In this document: positions 15,668-23,874 of the stretch, piece by piece
Layout: every line of letters begins with the position of its first letter
Position numbering within the stretch: position 1 is the stretch's first letter
Assembly: GCA_030746295.1 (NCBI GenBank)
Contig: JASLMY010000021.1
Location: 1 to 34,516 of the forward strand
From: Alphaproteobacteria bacterium
Lineage (GTDB): Bacteria; Pseudomonadota; Alphaproteobacteria; GCA-2731375
Direction of reading: 5' to 3'
Length of the DNA: 34,516 bases
The notes under the pieces: generated by a model
Told to the model about the DNA's origin: nothing
The model's input: only the letters and a program-made list of their open reading frames with translations
Databases searched by the model: none
Position numbers and translations under genes: made by a program

Positions 15668-16882
15668 TTATTCCGCGGCGGCGCGGCGGTGTTTTTCCGC
15701 CGCCGCTGCCGCCTTGGCGAAGTGCGTCTCGTCGAAATTGTAGAGATGGGCGCCGCCCATCAGGATCTTCTCCGCGGTCTCTCGATCGACATTGGCGAGC
15801 AGGTTGTTGGCGACGTTGGGGAAGTTCGAATCGAAATGCGGGTAGTCGGTCGAGATGCACATCCGCTCGGCGCCGATCAGGCTCGCCGTCGCCTCGATCT
15901 CGGGCTCGCTGCCCTCCACCGCGGCCCAGCAGTTGCGCTGGAAGTATTCTTTCGGCGTGAGCGAGAGATAGGGCGCGTGTGACTCGCGGTACTGCGGGTA
16001 GTCCCACTCGATGCGGGTCAGGATGCCCGGCACCCACGAGTTCTGCGCCTCCAGATAGCCGACCCGGAGCTTGGGATAGAACTCGAAGACGCCGCCGACC
16101 AGCATCGCGATCAGGGCTTGCTGCATCTCGATCCAGTGGCTCGCGACATGCCGGTAGAAGCGGTTCTCGCCGTAGAGGACGTTCATGTGCGAGTAGGCCG
16201 CACCCGTGCCCTCGTGAAAGCCCAGCGTGACGTCGAGTTCCTCGTGCAGGGCCAGAAGCGGGTTCCAGTAGTTGGAATGCCAGAAGTGTCCATCGACCGC
16301 GTTGGGCCGCACGAACGAGCCGACGGCGCCGAGCTCCGTGACACAGCGGACGAGTTCCGCGCAGGCGAGGTTGACGTCGTGCGGCGGCAGCATGGCGACG
16401 AACTTCAACTGGTCGGAGCTGTACTGGCAGAATTCGTGGATCCAGTTGTTGTAGGCTTGCGCCAGCGCCAGCGACAGCCGCGGGTCCATGCCGTCGCGAG
16501 CCAACAGGCTGAGACCCATGGTCGGGACCAGGACCGCGATGTCGATCCCCTCCATCTCCATGCCCATGACCTGGGCCACGGCGTCGTAATCGCGCTCGAT
16601 GGCGAAGTCCAAATGCCCGCCGGCGGCGATCCGCGAACCCGATAGCGGCTGCGAGGTCTCTGATTTCTGGTTGCCACGGTGCGGCTTGCGGTGCTGCTGG
16701 ATCTCCAGGTCGTAGGTCGTCGGCTGACCGTCGATGATGACCATGCCGCGCTTGGGCCTGCCGTCGGCGCCCACCGGCAGCGACACCCGGTCGCGGAATT
16801 GACGGTCCAGATATCGGTCGAAGAGGTCCACCGGCTCCATGATGTGCATGTCGCAGTCGACGAACCGCATCCCGTCCTTCAT
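15668..16882 (-). CDS. Amidohydrolase family protein (amidohydrolase-2, ACMSD-like)
   Basis: A 404-residue metal-dependent TIM-barrel protein of the Amidohydro-rel group that includes aminocarboxymuconate-semialdehyde and other non-oxidative decarboxylases. Metal-binding features: VDCDMHIMEP at the N-terminus (a D-x-D-x-H variant of the usual D-x-H-x-H), GFHEGTG in the middle and the late STDYPHFDSNFP with the catalytic Asp. The C-terminal tail is Ala/Lys/Glu-rich. The ATG at 16882 begins at the expected place; the frame runs on upstream but through the promoter. It is convergent with the carnitine dehydrogenase and transcribed from its own promoter region. Substrate unknown; a decarboxylase or hydrolase are both possible. 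Confidence 0.85.
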   Translation of the reverse strand: MKDGMRFVDCDMHIMEPVDLFDRYLDRQFRDRVSLPVGADGRPKRGMVIIDGQPTTYDLEIQQHRKPHRGNQKSETSQPLSGSRIAAGGHLDFAIERDYDAVAQVMGMEMEGIDIAVLVPTMGLSLLARDGMDPRLSLALAQAYNNWIHEFCQYSSDQLKFVAMLPPHDVNLACAELVRCVTELGAVGSFVRPNAVDGHFWHSNYWNPLLALHEELDVTLGFHEGTGAAYSHMNVLYGENRFYRHVASHWIEMQQALIAMLVGGVFEFYPKLRVGYLEAQNSWVPGILTRIEWDYPQYRESHAPYLSLTPKEYFQRNCWAAVEGSEPEIEATASLIGAERMCISTDYPHFDSNFPNVANNLLANVDRETAEKILMGGAHLYNFDETHFAKAAAAAEKHRRAAAE

Positions 16883-16928
16883 GGTCCCATCTTCCCCTTG
16901 TTCGATTTGGTTACGCTCACCCTCCACA

Positions 16929-16957
16929 CATGCTAGCAGCATGCTCGCGCGCGACAA
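16929..16957 (-). promoter_or_regulatory. Candidate promoter with overlapping dyad upstream of the amidohydrolase
   Basis: Reading leftward, TTGTCG (16952-16957), 16 nt, TAGCAT (16930-16935). A perfect dyad CATGCT-agc-AGCATG (16929-16943) overlaps the -10 and spacer. It lies about 48 nt upstream of the amidohydrolase start. Nothing else is seen in the 133-nt gap. Confidence 0.4.
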
Positions 16958-17015
16958 ACCGCGGCCGAAACGCCGCGCGGCCATAACAGCCAGCCAGGCA
17001 AGAGCGGGTCCGAGC

Positions 17016-19256
17016 CTAGTTCGGCTTGGGCCCGCAATACTTGGGCGCGAGATAGCTGATCGTCCCTTCGTTGCAGCGGCAGGCCCAGCCGGATCTCTTG
17101 CCGAAGCCCGCAATCGTCGCCCGCACCCAGCGGCAGCCGGTGAGGCTGGGGCCGCTCGGCCGCGGGGCGACGGTCTTGCGGCTGCCACCGGACTCCTTGC
17201 CGCAGTGCAGCTGGGTCGTGCCCGGCCGGCAATGGCATCCGGGCGGCGGGTTGGCGCACCGGTTGCGCCGCGAGCGACGGTCCCGATTTCTAGCCCTGGA
17301 GGCCGCGCCCAGTCCCTGCATGATCGTGCCCAGGCCCTGGATCATCTGCTGCGCGGCGGCGGCATCGTTGTGGCAGGTGTTGGTCTTGCGATCGAAGCGG
17401 TTGCTCCCGGCCGGACAGCAGAGGTAGTCGTTGACGCCGTTGACCCAGGCGGCGACCTGGCCCTTCTGGCGGCATTGCGCCTGGGCATCGGCCACCATGG
17501 CATCCCAGGTCCAGCAGCGCTTGCTCGCCTGGTCGTAGGTGTGGGTGCCAGCCGGACAGCAGCGGTGCTTTCCAGGGCCCTTCACGGTCGCGAGGATCGT
17601 GCCCTCGGCCTCGCAGGCGGCTCGCGCATTGGCCACTACTTCGTCCCAGGTGAGGCAGGCCTTCCGCTCGTTGTCGGCGTATTTGCCCTTCTCGCAAGCG
17701 CAGCTGTAGCTGCCGTCGGCCTTGACCTCGCGAAGGATGCCGCCCCGGTAGTTGTCAGCGCAGTACCGCTGACCGGCCCGTTCGGACTCGGCGACGCTGA
17801 CGCAGCTCTTACCACCGTCTTGCTTCAAATAGCCGTCGGCGCACTTGCAGCGAAACGAGCCCGAAGCCGGGTCCTTGTAGGCCTCCGAACCGGTCCCAAG
17901 ACGGGCGCGACAGCGCGCCGTCGCGGTCGCGACTGCCTCTTCTTCCTCTTGCTCGGCGCAGCGTTCGGCCGCGCCGCGAAGCTCGCGGCGCTTGGCCTCG
18001 ATCAGGACATGGTCGCGGCCTTCGAAGCGGGCGGAAAGCCTTTCGATCGCCGGCAGGTCGCACGAGCTAATAGCCGCATCGGCCCGAGCGAGATCACGGC
18101 GAAGGGAGTTGATCTCCGTCAGGCGGTCTCGGATCTCGGTTCGCATTGCCTCGCAGGCGCGCCCCTCCGGTAGTTTACCGAGTTGGCTCTCGGCCTTCGT
18201 CAAGCGGCGCTCGGCCGCGCCCAGATCGCCCTGACGGTAGAGTGGCTCCGACCCATCCACATTGGCCCGGGCCGAGGAGATCGGCCCCCTGGCCTGCTCG
18301 AGCTTTGCCCTGACACGTGTCAAGAACACGAGCTTCACGCCGCTCAAGTGGTCCGACATGGCTTCGATATCCGCCAGCCGGCACCCAGAGATCGCGGTCT
18401 CGGCAGAGGCTTCCAAGCGGCGCAACCGCTCTATCTTGACCCGGTTCTGGGCGATCCGTGTCTTGCGCTCCGGGCAGGAGGTCGCATCCGCGGCATCGAG
18501 CTCGGCCTCGGTCCGATCGAGGTCGCCGGCGAAATAACGCTCGCGCGCACGCCCGAAGGCCGCGTCGGCCTCACCCTCGCTCTCCAGCTTGCCCAAGAGG
18601 TCGCGGCCCTCCGGGTCGAGCCGGTCCGACCGCGCCTTCAATTCCTCCAGGGCGGTCTTCATGGCCGCGAAATCGCAGGCTGCCAGCGCCGCTCGTGCTT
18701 GGGACAGATCGACGCTCGGTCGCTCGACCGAAACGGTGACGGTGGCGGGCTCGGGCGGTGGCGGCGGCTCGGGCTTGGCCACCGTCACGGTAACAGCACT
18801 GGGCTCGGGCGGCGGTGGTGGCTCGGGCTTGGTCACCGTCACGGTAACAGCACTGGGCTCCGGCGGCGACGGCGGCTCGGGCTTGGCGACCGTGACGGTG
18901 ACGACGGTGGGCTCCGGCGGCGGTGGCGGCTCGGGCTTGGCTACCGTCACGGTGACCGCGGCGGGCTCGGGTGGTGGCGGCGGTTCGGGCTTGGCGACCG
19001 TTACGGTGACGGTGGCCGGCTCCGGTGGTGATGGGGGCTCGGGCTTGCTGATCGAGACCGTGACGGCGGTCGGCTCGGGCGGAGATGGCGGCTCAGGCTT
19101 GGCGACCGTTACGGTAACAGTGGTGGGCTCGGGCGGCGGTAGCGTCTCGGCACGCGGCGCCTGGCCAGAGGGATCCCACGCCAAAGCGATCGTCCCGGCA
19201 CACAGCCAGGCAGTGATCACTCCATGAGGACGCCGAAACCTGGACCAGCGTTTCAT
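17016..19256 (-). CDS. Predicted secreted multi-repeat protein: Pro-rich spacer, TPR-like helical repeats, four-Cys modules
   Basis: A 746-residue protein I do not recognise as a known family. Residues about 1-38 look like a signal peptide (basic KRWSRFRRPHG, hydrophobic ITAWLCAGTIALA). About 45-178 is a stiff Pro-rich stretch of seven and a half 18-residue repeats (VTVTVAKPEPPxPPEP type). About 189-426 is helical, with roughly 100-residue repeats: each has an A-x-x-C-[DR]-[LF] helix and, in two copies, a later Y-x-x-GDL-x-x-[AT]-E segment. About 444-632 holds four modules of about 48 residues, each with four cysteines (C...CxC or CCPAG...C). The C-terminal about 115 residues carry further Cys, including GCHCRPGTTQLHC and WACRCNEG. 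The many Cys and the signal suggest a disulfide-bonded periplasmic or surface protein. ATG 19256 is chosen; a GTG two codons upstream is possible. Confidence 0.75.
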   Translation of the reverse strand: MKRWSRFRRPHGVITAWLCAGTIALAWDPSGQAPRAETLPPPEPTTVTVTVAKPEPPSPPEPTAVTVSISKPEPPSPPEPATVTVTVAKPEPPPPPEPAAVTVTVAKPEPPPPPEPTVVTVTVAKPEPPSPPEPSAVTVTVTKPEPPPPPEPSAVTVTVAKPEPPPPPEPATVTVSVERPSVDLSQARAALAACDFAAMKTALEELKARSDRLDPEGRDLLGKLESEGEADAAFGRARERYFAGDLDRTEAELDAADATSCPERKTRIAQNRVKIERLRRLEASAETAISGCRLADIEAMSDHLSGVKLVFLTRVRAKLEQARGPISSARANVDGSEPLYRQGDLGAAERRLTKAESQLGKLPEGRACEAMRTEIRDRLTEINSLRRDLARADAAISSCDLPAIERLSARFEGRDHVLIEAKRRELRGAAERCAEQEEEEAVATATARCRARLGTGSEAYKDPASGSFRCKCADGYLKQDGGKSCVSVAESERAGQRYCADNYRGGILREVKADGSYSCACEKGKYADNERKACLTWDEVVANARAACEAEGTILATVKGPGKHRCCPAGTHTYDQASKRCWTWDAMVADAQAQCRQKGQVAAWVNGVNDYLCCPAGSNRFDRKTNTCHNDAAAAQQMIQGLGTIMQGLGAASRARNRDRRSRRNRCANPPPGCHCRPGTTQLHCGKESGGSRKTVAPRPSGPSLTGCRWVRATIAGFGKRSGWACRCNEGTISYLAPKYCGPKPN
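18723..19124. repeat. Tandem 54-nt coding repeats, about 7.5 copies
   Basis: In-frame direct repeats inside the multi-repeat protein gene, each encoding 18 residues of the type (T/A/S)(A/T/V)VTVTVAKPEPP(P/S)PPEP. Copies differ mainly at silent positions and at two or three residues, so the array is diverged rather than freshly expanded. The + strand mirror reads Gly/Ser-rich and is not a gene. Confidence 0.9.
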
Positions 19257-19310
19257 TTGCACGATCCGCCCGCGAGAATGGTCTTGACGATCGGTCGCGA
19301 TGGACCCCGC

Positions 19311-19760
19311 TCAGTCGCTCTCGAGGGCCCGCACGGCCTGGGCGTAGTACTCGGACATCTGCTCAGACGTATAGCAGGAGAACGTGAGGTCCTTTTTTTC
19401 GCCCTGGGCGACCGGGTAGGTGTAAATGGGAAGGCCTCCAGCTGGAAAGATCGCCGGTTGCCCTTCGGCGGCCGCTGCCATGTGCGCTGCCGCCCTATCC
19501 TTCAGCAATGCTTTCAGGTCGGCAGCCGATTGTCCTTGCCACGCACAGAGACAGCCCGAGATGGTGATCTGGACTTCATCCTCGTTCGGCCTGAGGACCA
19601 ATTTCTTCGTCAATCCCTCGCGACAGTCGACGTCCACGCGTTTGGCTTCCGCTTGCGCAGGGCTCGCGACAATAAACGCCGACAAGGCGACCAGAACGCC
19701 GAGGCTGGTGATCGTCGATCGGAGCCTCGCGCGATGAATGGGTTCGTTTCCGTGTTTCAT
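19311..19760 (-). CDS. Small secreted four-cysteine protein of unknown function
   Basis: A 149-residue protein with a clear signal peptide: basic start (MKHGNEPIHRARLR), hydrophobic core SLGVLVALSAFIVA and a cleavage-like SPAQA-EAK. The mature part has four Cys (DCREG, SGCLCAWQG, FSCYTSEQ), compatible with two disulfides, and an Ala-rich helix AAAHMAAAAEG. I recognise no family. ATG 19760 has a strong AAAGGAG site; twelve further open codons upstream are not supported. It lies upstream of, and on the same strand as, the multi-repeat protein (54 nt apart), so the two may be co-transcribed. Confidence 0.75.
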   Translation of the reverse strand: MKHGNEPIHRARLRSTITSLGVLVALSAFIVASPAQAEAKRVDVDCREGLTKKLVLRPNEDEVQITISGCLCAWQGQSAADLKALLKDRAAAHMAAAAEGQPAIFPAGGLPIYTYPVAQGEKKDLTFSCYTSEQMSEYYAQAVRALESD

Positions 19761-19875
19761 GTCACCATCTCCTTTGCTTTGTTCGGAGTCGTGCAACCGA
19801 CCTCATGCAGGGGTGCATTATTGGGACCGCCGTTGATTCCTTCTCATTGCGCAGCACCTGTCCGCCCGAGGCCGG

Positions 19876-21037
19876 TCAAAACTTGTCGAGCCCCTCGAGG
19901 CTTTCCAGTTTCACCCTCACGCCAGCCCTCGAGGACAGCTTCGTTCGGGCGGCACCGGACCGGGCCGGCCTCCGCATGCTCGCGAGCGCGCCGCGGAGCG
20001 AGGCGACCAAGGACTCGTCGATCCGTCCATCCGCGGCCAAGCCCCGGTCGCGTTGGTAGCTCTTGATTGCGGACCCGGTGCGCCTGCCCATCAGCCCATC
20101 GACCGGGCCGGGCCGGTAGCCCAAATCGCGCAACATCATCTGAACCTGCTTGACCCGGCTATCCGGGCCGCTGGGTCTTGCGGCCTGCCTCGCCGGCTTG
20201 GGGCCAGTCGATGTCTTGGCGATGCCGGCCCGCTCCAGCTCCGCGTCCGTGGGCTCTCGGGCTTGATAGCCTAGCCAGTCCTCCGCCGTCGACGGCGCGC
20301 TTGACCCAATAGTAGGCATGCGCCAAGTCCCGGGCGACGCCATCGCCGTTCCGATAAAGCTGGCCCAGGTTGTGCTGGGCACTGGTCTCTCCCTGTTTGG
20401 CAGCCAGTCGATACCAATGCGCCGCCCGGGCAGGATCCCGGGGCCGCCCCTGGCCCTCTTGGTAGAGAAGGCCGAGCGCGAAGCGCGCACCGGCCCAACC
20501 GTGATCGACCAGCCCTTCGAAGACCTCCGCGGCCTCCGCGTGGCGGCCTGCCCCGTAGGCCGCGATGCCTGCCTTGTAGTCCCGGCTCATGGCGTCGCGG
20601 CTGCGAATGCCGGCGCGCGCAGCCTCGAGGTCGCCAAGCGCGACCGAAGTGCGCAATCGTTCACCGGCCCGTGCGATCAGAACTTCGACGGTCCGGTCCG
20701 CTGGCAGCGACTGAACCAGCGCGATCATCGATTTGTACCAGATCAGCCGGCGGCCATCGATCTCCAGGACGATATCGTTCGGGCGCAGACCGGCCCGCTC
20801 CGCCGGTGAGCCCGGCAGCACCGCCGTTACCAGAATCCCACGCCCCTCGCCGAAGCCGCGGGCCGCAGCCGATTCCGGAAACAGATCCATGACCATGACG
20901 CCGAACCAACCGCCGGACGACTTGGCGAGCTGAAGCTGTCGACCGGCCGCCGTCGTGGCTGTTGCCAGGGCGAGGACGCAAACCAGCACCGGCACGCCAA
21001 GCAAAACGCGCCGTCGCGGAGCTTCCGGCCGAATCAT
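19876..21037 (-). pseudogene. PDZ - Sel1 repeat - peptidoglycan-binding protein, interrupted by a frameshift
   Basis: Two overlapping frames together encode one sensible protein of about 386 residues. The upstream frame (from ATG 21037) has a signal or anchor helix (RRRVLLGVPVLVCVLALATA), a PDZ domain (about 43-135: GWFGVMVMDLFPESAA, GSPAERAGLRPNDIVLEIDG) and two Sel1/TPR-like repeats (ARFALGLLYQEGQG, AQHNLGQLYRNGDGVARD). It should continue after AHAYYWVKRAVDG, but the matching continuation EDWLGYQAREPTDAELERAG lies in another frame. That frame also carries a peptidoglycan-binding-1 domain (VKQVQMMLRDLGYRPGPVDG, TGSAIKSYQRDRGL) and runs to 19876. Removing one base in the GGCGGAGGA run near 20279-20287 joins them as VDGEDWLGYQ. 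This is a real single-base insertion, or a sequencing or assembly error. Without repair the product ends at 20159 and lacks the wall-binding domain. Confidence 0.8.
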
Positions 21038-21236
21038 CTCCGTCACGCCTCGGCCTCCCGTGCCTTTCCAGGGCCGGCAAGGCAATCATGCTCCCGACCC
21101 CCGACAGAGACAAGGCGAAGTCCCGAGAGACAGTACCACGGTCAGTCGGCGGTAAGCCGGCCGCGAGACCTCGGTCGGCGCCGTCGACGGGGCCGGCGAG
21201 CCGTCATCCCTTGCTAATCCCGCGTGCGCCTGGCCA

Positions 21237-22340
21237 TCAATTTTCGGCAGCCCCGTCGTCGAACCAAGCGTTCACCGCTGCAACACCTGCCGCCTTCACT
21301 TCCGGCGGCGCGCCGCTGTGCTCGAACGAGCTTCGGGCGAGAGTGGCGATCAGGTTGTCGCTCAGCCCCATCTGATCACGGCAGAGCTCGTACTCGTCGA
21401 GGAGGTCCGGGCCGAAGAGCAGCGGATCGTCACTGCCGATGTCGCAAGGCACACCAGCCTCCAGCATCTTCGGGAGAGGATGCGCTTCAATCGAAGGAAA
21501 CACGCTGAGCTGCATGTTGGAGGACGGACAGACGTCGAGACAGACGCCATCGCGCGCCAGCCGATCGACGAGGGCAGGATCCTCGACGGCGAGCACGCCA
21601 TGCAGCACCCGGTCGGCGCCTAGATAGTCGATGGCGTTTGCCACCGACGCTGAGCCCCCACCCGGGAAGGGGGCGATCTCACCGGCATGGGGCGTGGAGA
21701 GCAGACCCGCATCGATGGCGCCGACCCGAAAGATCTCCTCGAAATGCTCGGGCGGGTATCCCTCCTCGTTGCCGTGCAGCCCCAGCGCGACGATCCCGGG
21801 ATGGCGGCCCTCGCAGCAGGTCATTCCACTCTCGATCAGGTGCTCGCCCGAGCGGACCAGCCGGGCCGTGAGCTGTGCCCGTTCGAGACCCTGCTCGAGC
21901 GGCCTAGTGCGATCGATGGCCGACATGTAGCCGATCCCAACCCCCGTGGCCCGGCTCGCCGTTTCCGCCACCGCGAGGGCAAACCGCCAGCCCTCTTCGG
22001 GCGTTTCGAACAGCCGATGCGGGCTGCCATCGCGCAAGTTGCTGTATCGATCGGCGTCGAACGCAGGCTCGATCCACAAGACCCCCTGCGCGGCCGCGTC
22101 CTCAGCCACTTCGAGGACAAGCCGTGCCAAGTCCTCTCGGCTGCGGACGCAGTGAGAGGCGGCCCAGTACACTTGGTTGAAGCCGCCGAAGTTGTCGAAC
22201 CGCTGACCGCGCGTGTCTGCCGGACGCTCGATGCCGTAGCGCTCGCAAAGCTCGGCCAGTGTCTCCGGTCGCATCGCACCTTCCAGGTGGATATGCAGAT
22301 GCGCTTTGGGCAAGGATCGCAGGTCTCTGCTGGGGGTCAC
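21237..22340 (-). CDS. Adenosine deaminase family protein
   Basis: A 367-residue metal-dependent deaminase. The N-terminal LPKAHLHIHLEGAMRPETL gives the H-x-H zinc ligands and substrate-binding region; HAGE with the catalytic Glu, the RVLHG segment and the late IGSDDPLLFG with the zinc-binding and catalytic Asp pair are all present. The family hydrolyses adenosine (or adenine, or modified derivatives) to the inosine-type product. The more usual motif is S-x-DDP; here it is GSDDP, which is normal variation. The start is GTG 22340, as the nearby upstream ATG is out of frame. It follows the MFS transporter by 59 nt on the same strand, suggesting uptake or export and deamination of a purine. True substrate not certain. 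Confidence 0.88.
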   Translation of the reverse strand: MTPSRDLRSLPKAHLHIHLEGAMRPETLAELCERYGIERPADTRGQRFDNFGGFNQVYWAASHCVRSREDLARLVLEVAEDAAAQGVLWIEPAFDADRYSNLRDGSPHRLFETPEEGWRFALAVAETASRATGVGIGYMSAIDRTRPLEQGLERAQLTARLVRSGEHLIESGMTCCEGRHPGIVALGLHGNEEGYPPEHFEEIFRVGAIDAGLLSTPHAGEIAPFPGGGSASVANAIDYLGADRVLHGVLAVEDPALVDRLARDGVCLDVCPSSNMQLSVFPSIEAHPLPKMLEAGVPCDIGSDDPLLFGPDLLDEYELCRDQMGLSDNLIATLARSSFEHSGAPPEVKAAGVAAVNAWFDDGAAEN

Positions 22341-22399
22341 GGGCTTTGCATTCCCTTTGGTTGCGGCCGAGCGGATTTAAGGTCGTCACCACCGCGCCG

Positions 22400-23635
22400 T
22401 CAATCGGCCGCGGCGGTGAGCCGGCCGCGGCGGACGCCCCAGGCGGCGGTGGTGGCGAGCAGGCCACCGATGCCGAGCGTGGCAAAAGCCCAACCCCAGA
22501 CCACGGGCGGCGCACCGGCGGGGTTGGTGGCGTCGATCACCATGCCGAAGACCGGTGGTGCCAAGGCACCGGCGGCGAAACCGAAGACGCCGCGCAGCGC
22601 CAAGGTCGAGCCGAGAAAGGCTGGCCGCGAGACTTCGGTCAACGCCGTCGACAAGACCGGCGAATCACCGAGGGCGGTGAACGCGTAGACGGCGCCGACG
22701 GCGACCACCAGCAGGATCGGCCAGGCGATCATCCAGCCGATGGCGAAGGAGCAGACGGTGCTGGCGGCAGCCAGGCCCAGCAGCACCCGGCGCCGGCCGA
22801 GCCGGTCGGAAAGCCGTCCCATCGACGAGGCGGCGAGGAAACCGACGGCATGGAATCCGGCCGCGAGATAGGCCCCGCTCGCCACCGCCTCGACCGAGCC
22901 GGCGCCGCCGAAAGCGAACACCGCGGCCAGGAAGGCCGGCATCCAGGCCCACATGCCGAGAAGCTCCCAGTTGTGGCAGGTATAGCCGGCGACCAGCCGC
23001 ACCGCCGGCCGGTTGCGCGCCAACTCCCGGGCGAAGCTGTGCTCGCGGGCGCGGGCATGGACGACGTTCGGCGTCTTGCGGAGCGCCACCAGCGCCAGCG
23101 CCGAGCCGGCGACCGTGGCCGAGGCGGTCACCAGAAAGGCCAGTTGATAGCCGCCCAGCGCCAGCATTTCGCCCGACAGCACCAGCGACAGCGCGTAGCC
23201 GATCGAGGTACTGGCGATCAGCCAGCCAACGGCACCGCCGCGACGCTCGGGCGGGTAGCGGTCCGAGATCAGCATGATCGCGGGGTAGTAGGTGCCGCCC
23301 TGCGACAGCGCCACCAAGGTGAAGAAGACGAGGCCGGTCTCGTAGGAGCGGGCGAAGAAGGCGAAGGCGAGCGCGCTCACGGCGCTGAGCCCGGCCGAGA
23401 TCTGAAAGACCCGGAAGCCGCCGATCCGGTCGGCCAACCAGGAGAAGGTCGCCAGCGAGACCAAGTAGCCGAAGTGAAAGCCGCCGGCGATCGTGCCCGC
23501 CTCGGTCGCCGACATCCCCCATTCCCCCATCAGTACCGGCATGGTCGCGGCATAGGTCATGAAGACGAGCGTCATCAGCGTGCGCGAGACCGTCACCGAG
23601 GCGAGCCACGGGTCCGCGATCAGCGCTCTCGGCAT
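22400..23635 (-). CDS. MFS transporter
   Basis: A 411-residue integral membrane protein with about 12 hydrophobic segments. It has the MFS motif-A-like loop FSWLADRIGGFRVF between helices 2 and 3 and the equivalent MGRLSDRLGRRRVLLG in the second half. The N-terminus MPRALIADPWLASVTVSRTLMTL is typical of drug/anion or metabolite:H+ antiporter branches; the substrate cannot be read from sequence. ATG 23635 has an AAGGAG site 8 nt upstream. It precedes the adenosine deaminase gene by 59 nt, so a purine-related cargo is a reasonable guess, and it is divergent from the dsr operon with 239 nt between starts. Confidence 0.88.
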   Translation of the reverse strand: MPRALIADPWLASVTVSRTLMTLVFMTYAATMPVLMGEWGMSATEAGTIAGGFHFGYLVSLATFSWLADRIGGFRVFQISAGLSAVSALAFAFFARSYETGLVFFTLVALSQGGTYYPAIMLISDRYPPERRGGAVGWLIASTSIGYALSLVLSGEMLALGGYQLAFLVTASATVAGSALALVALRKTPNVVHARAREHSFARELARNRPAVRLVAGYTCHNWELLGMWAWMPAFLAAVFAFGGAGSVEAVASGAYLAAGFHAVGFLAASSMGRLSDRLGRRRVLLGLAAASTVCSFAIGWMIAWPILLVVAVGAVYAFTALGDSPVLSTALTEVSRPAFLGSTLALRGVFGFAAGALAPPVFGMVIDATNPAGAPPVVWGWAFATLGIGGLLATTAAWGVRRGRLTAAAD

Positions 23636-23725
23636 GCCATGATCTCCTTGCGCGAGGGATCGAACGGGGCATGGATGATGGGCGGAGCGATACCCGCTTG
23701 GCAATCCTCGGCCGGGTCTCGATGC

Positions 23726-23753
23726 TTGATAATCTACCAAAATCGAATATGAT
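23726..23753 (+). promoter_or_regulatory. Candidate sigma-70 promoter of the dsr operon
   Basis: TTGATA (23726-23731), a 16-nt AT-rich spacer, TATGAT (23748-23753); transcription would start near 23760, giving a leader of about 115 nt. A weaker CATAAT at 23816-23821 has no good -35 partner. Confidence 0.5.
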
Positions 23754-23823
23754 TTGCCGGTCACGACGCATGCGCGGTGCGGCTCTATGTCACGCCGTCT
23801 GCGGCGGGGTTGGGGCATAATCT

Positions 23824-23854
23824 GGCGGGGCAAAGGGCAAGGCCCTTTCCCGCC
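23824..23854 (+). promoter_or_regulatory. Large hairpin/dyad in the dsrA leader
   Basis: GGCGGG (23824-23829) pairs with CCCGCC (23849-23854), and AAAGGGC (23832-23838) with GCCCTTT (23842-23848): 13 bp with a 2-nt bulge and a 3-nt loop. It ends 20 nt before the dsrA start and 9 nt before its GGAG. No T-tract follows, so it is not a simple terminator; it may be an mRNA-stability or translation-control hairpin, or a DNA operator. Confidence 0.55.
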
Positions 23855-23874
23855 TTGGGGGATGGAGAACGGTG

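Noticed and set aside
18723..19124. Regular repeats as a CRISPR array
   Set aside because: The 54-nt units are contiguous, in frame and without unique spacers; no cas genes are present.
18589..19227. Rightward Gly/Ser-repeat ORF
   Set aside because: It is the antisense reading of the 54-nt Pro-rich repeats; the leftward frame has the signal peptide, start and long C-terminal domains.
22259..23752. Rightward 497-codon frame opposite the MFS gene
   Set aside because: Low-complexity Arg/Gly/Gln/Asp antisense mirror; the leftward frame is a clear membrane transporter.
23816..23821. CATAAT as the -10 of the dsrA promoter
   Set aside because: No acceptable -35 at 16-18 nt, and the start point would fall inside the hairpin; the upstream TTGATA/TATGAT pair is better.
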